Positions 7,036-7,259 of a stretch of DNA of 7,259 bases are shown here, in pieces. The notes beneath the pieces are model-generated. The model did no database searches, had not been told where the DNA came from, and saw only the letters and a list, made by a program, of their open reading frames with translations. A program made the position numbers and the translations under genes. Position 1 is the first letter of the stretch; every line of letters starts with the position of its first letter. The stretch lies in contig CAMOQY010000068.1 of NCBI GenBank assembly GCA_946623295.1, positions 1 to 7,259 on the forward strand, written 5' to 3'. Origin of the DNA: an uncultured Lachnospiraceae bacterium (GTDB taxonomy: Bacteria > Bacillota > Clostridia > Lachnospirales > Lachnospiraceae).

Positions 7036-7057
7036 ATTTACGACCAATTTACGACCA
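7036..7057. repeat. Exact 11-bp tandem direct repeat
   Basis: ATTTACGACCA occurs twice head-to-tail (7036-7046, 7047-7057), followed by AAT. It lies 43 bp after the lysS stop. Short direct repeats of this size near an element end are typical of arm-type sites for tyrosine recombinases, but two copies alone do not prove that. Confidence 0.75.
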
Positions 7058-7073
7058 AATAAGAGAACACGTT

Positions 7074-7104
7074 AAAAGCACCTTCATAAGAAGGTGCTTT
7101 TTTT
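7074..7104 (+). terminator. Strong intrinsic terminator
   Basis: A 12-bp perfect stem pairs 7074-7085 with 7090-7101 around an ATAA loop, with a T-run at 7098-7104. It would end lysS transcripts. The left arm begins with four A's, so it may also stop transcription arriving from the opposite strand. Confidence 0.9.
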
Positions 7105-7198
7105 AGAAAATAACAATATCAGTTAATTCGGTAATTCGTGCTATGAGTTCATCGTTGATAGTTTTTATTTGTTCATATTTTCTTGCAAGTTCTTTTTG
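7103..7198 (-). pseudogene. Possible 3' remnant of a minus-strand gene
   Basis: Read on the minus strand, 31 codons end at a TAA (7103-7105) that abuts the terminator. The peptide is charged and helical in style, running from QKELARKYEQIKT through NDELIARITE to the end LTDIVIF, like the tail of a coiled-coil protein. An in-frame TAG (7199-7201) stops it just upstream, so if real it is a truncated or frameshifted remnant. I do not recognise the family. The short length means chance cannot be excluded; position of the stop directly at a terminator is the main support. Confidence 0.25.
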
Positions 7199-7259
7199 CT
7201 ATAGGAACCTGAAAGGTTCTAAAACAAAGCAAATCGCATTGGAGCAGATGAAACTACTG

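Larger units (their letters stand above)
6994..7259. other. AT-rich region after lysS, possible mobile-element end
   Basis: Base composition falls sharply compared with the preceding 6.9 kb, the change beginning within the last lysS codons. The stretch contains an 11-bp tandem repeat, a strong hairpin terminator, and short coding-like segments on both strands, but no complete gene. This fits the terminal noncoding part of an integrated element or remnant whose body lies beyond the window. No integrase, transposase or terminal repeat pair can be seen, so the interpretation is tentative. Confidence 0.4.

Noticed and set aside
7143..7259. Plus-strand open frame starting MSSSLIVF, superficially like a signal peptide
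   Set aside because: No ribosome binding site, no N-terminal positive charge, and the hydrophobic part is the antisense of a charged minus-strand peptide; only the portion after ~7200 looks protein-like.

Overview
The window reads as ordinary Clostridia-type (Bacillota) chromosome, probably a moderately GC-rich gut lineage near Oscillospiraceae or Christensenellales. This is inferred from the AlaA, GreA and LysS sequence styles, strong GGAGG ribosome binding sites, SigA-type promoters and the gene set; no rRNA or other taxonomic marker is present. The first ~6.97 kb is GC-rich and densely coding, with every real gene on the + strand. The last ~270 bp is clearly AT-rich and unlike the rest.

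Layout: (1) 1-1337, the C-terminal half of uvrA (excision repair ATPase), cut by the window start. (2) 1338-1489, a strong promoter directly behind the uvrA stop and a ~115-nt leader with two hairpins. (3) 1490-2656, a LytR-CpsA-Psr (LCP) membrane-anchored cell-wall glycopolymer ligase, followed by a GC hairpin with a T-run. (4) 2698-3408, trmO (tRNA t6A37 methyltransferase). (5) 3446-4660, an AlaA-type alanine/glutamate aminotransferase. (6) 4661-4751, a full-consensus promoter (TTGACA, 17 bp, TATAAT) whose -35 box lies inside a near-perfect dyad, driving greA at 4752-5228 and ending in a clear terminator. (7) 5229-5385, a CCGG-rich leader with competing hairpins, then lysS at 5386-6993. (8) 6994-7259, AT-rich DNA with an exact 11-bp tandem repeat, a strong terminator, and coding-like fragments reading toward and away from each other.

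The genes are housekeeping: DNA repair, envelope assembly, tRNA modification, amino-acid metabolism, transcript elongation rescue and tRNA charging. greA next to lysS forms a transcription/translation block; the rest look like loosely linked units rather than one pathway.

I find no complete undescribed system here. The most interesting place is the 3' end of lysS, where composition and codon use change within the last few codons. That suggests the end of an integrated or remnant mobile element continuing past the window. Secondary points are the dyad over the greA -35 box and the mutually exclusive pairings in the lysS leader.
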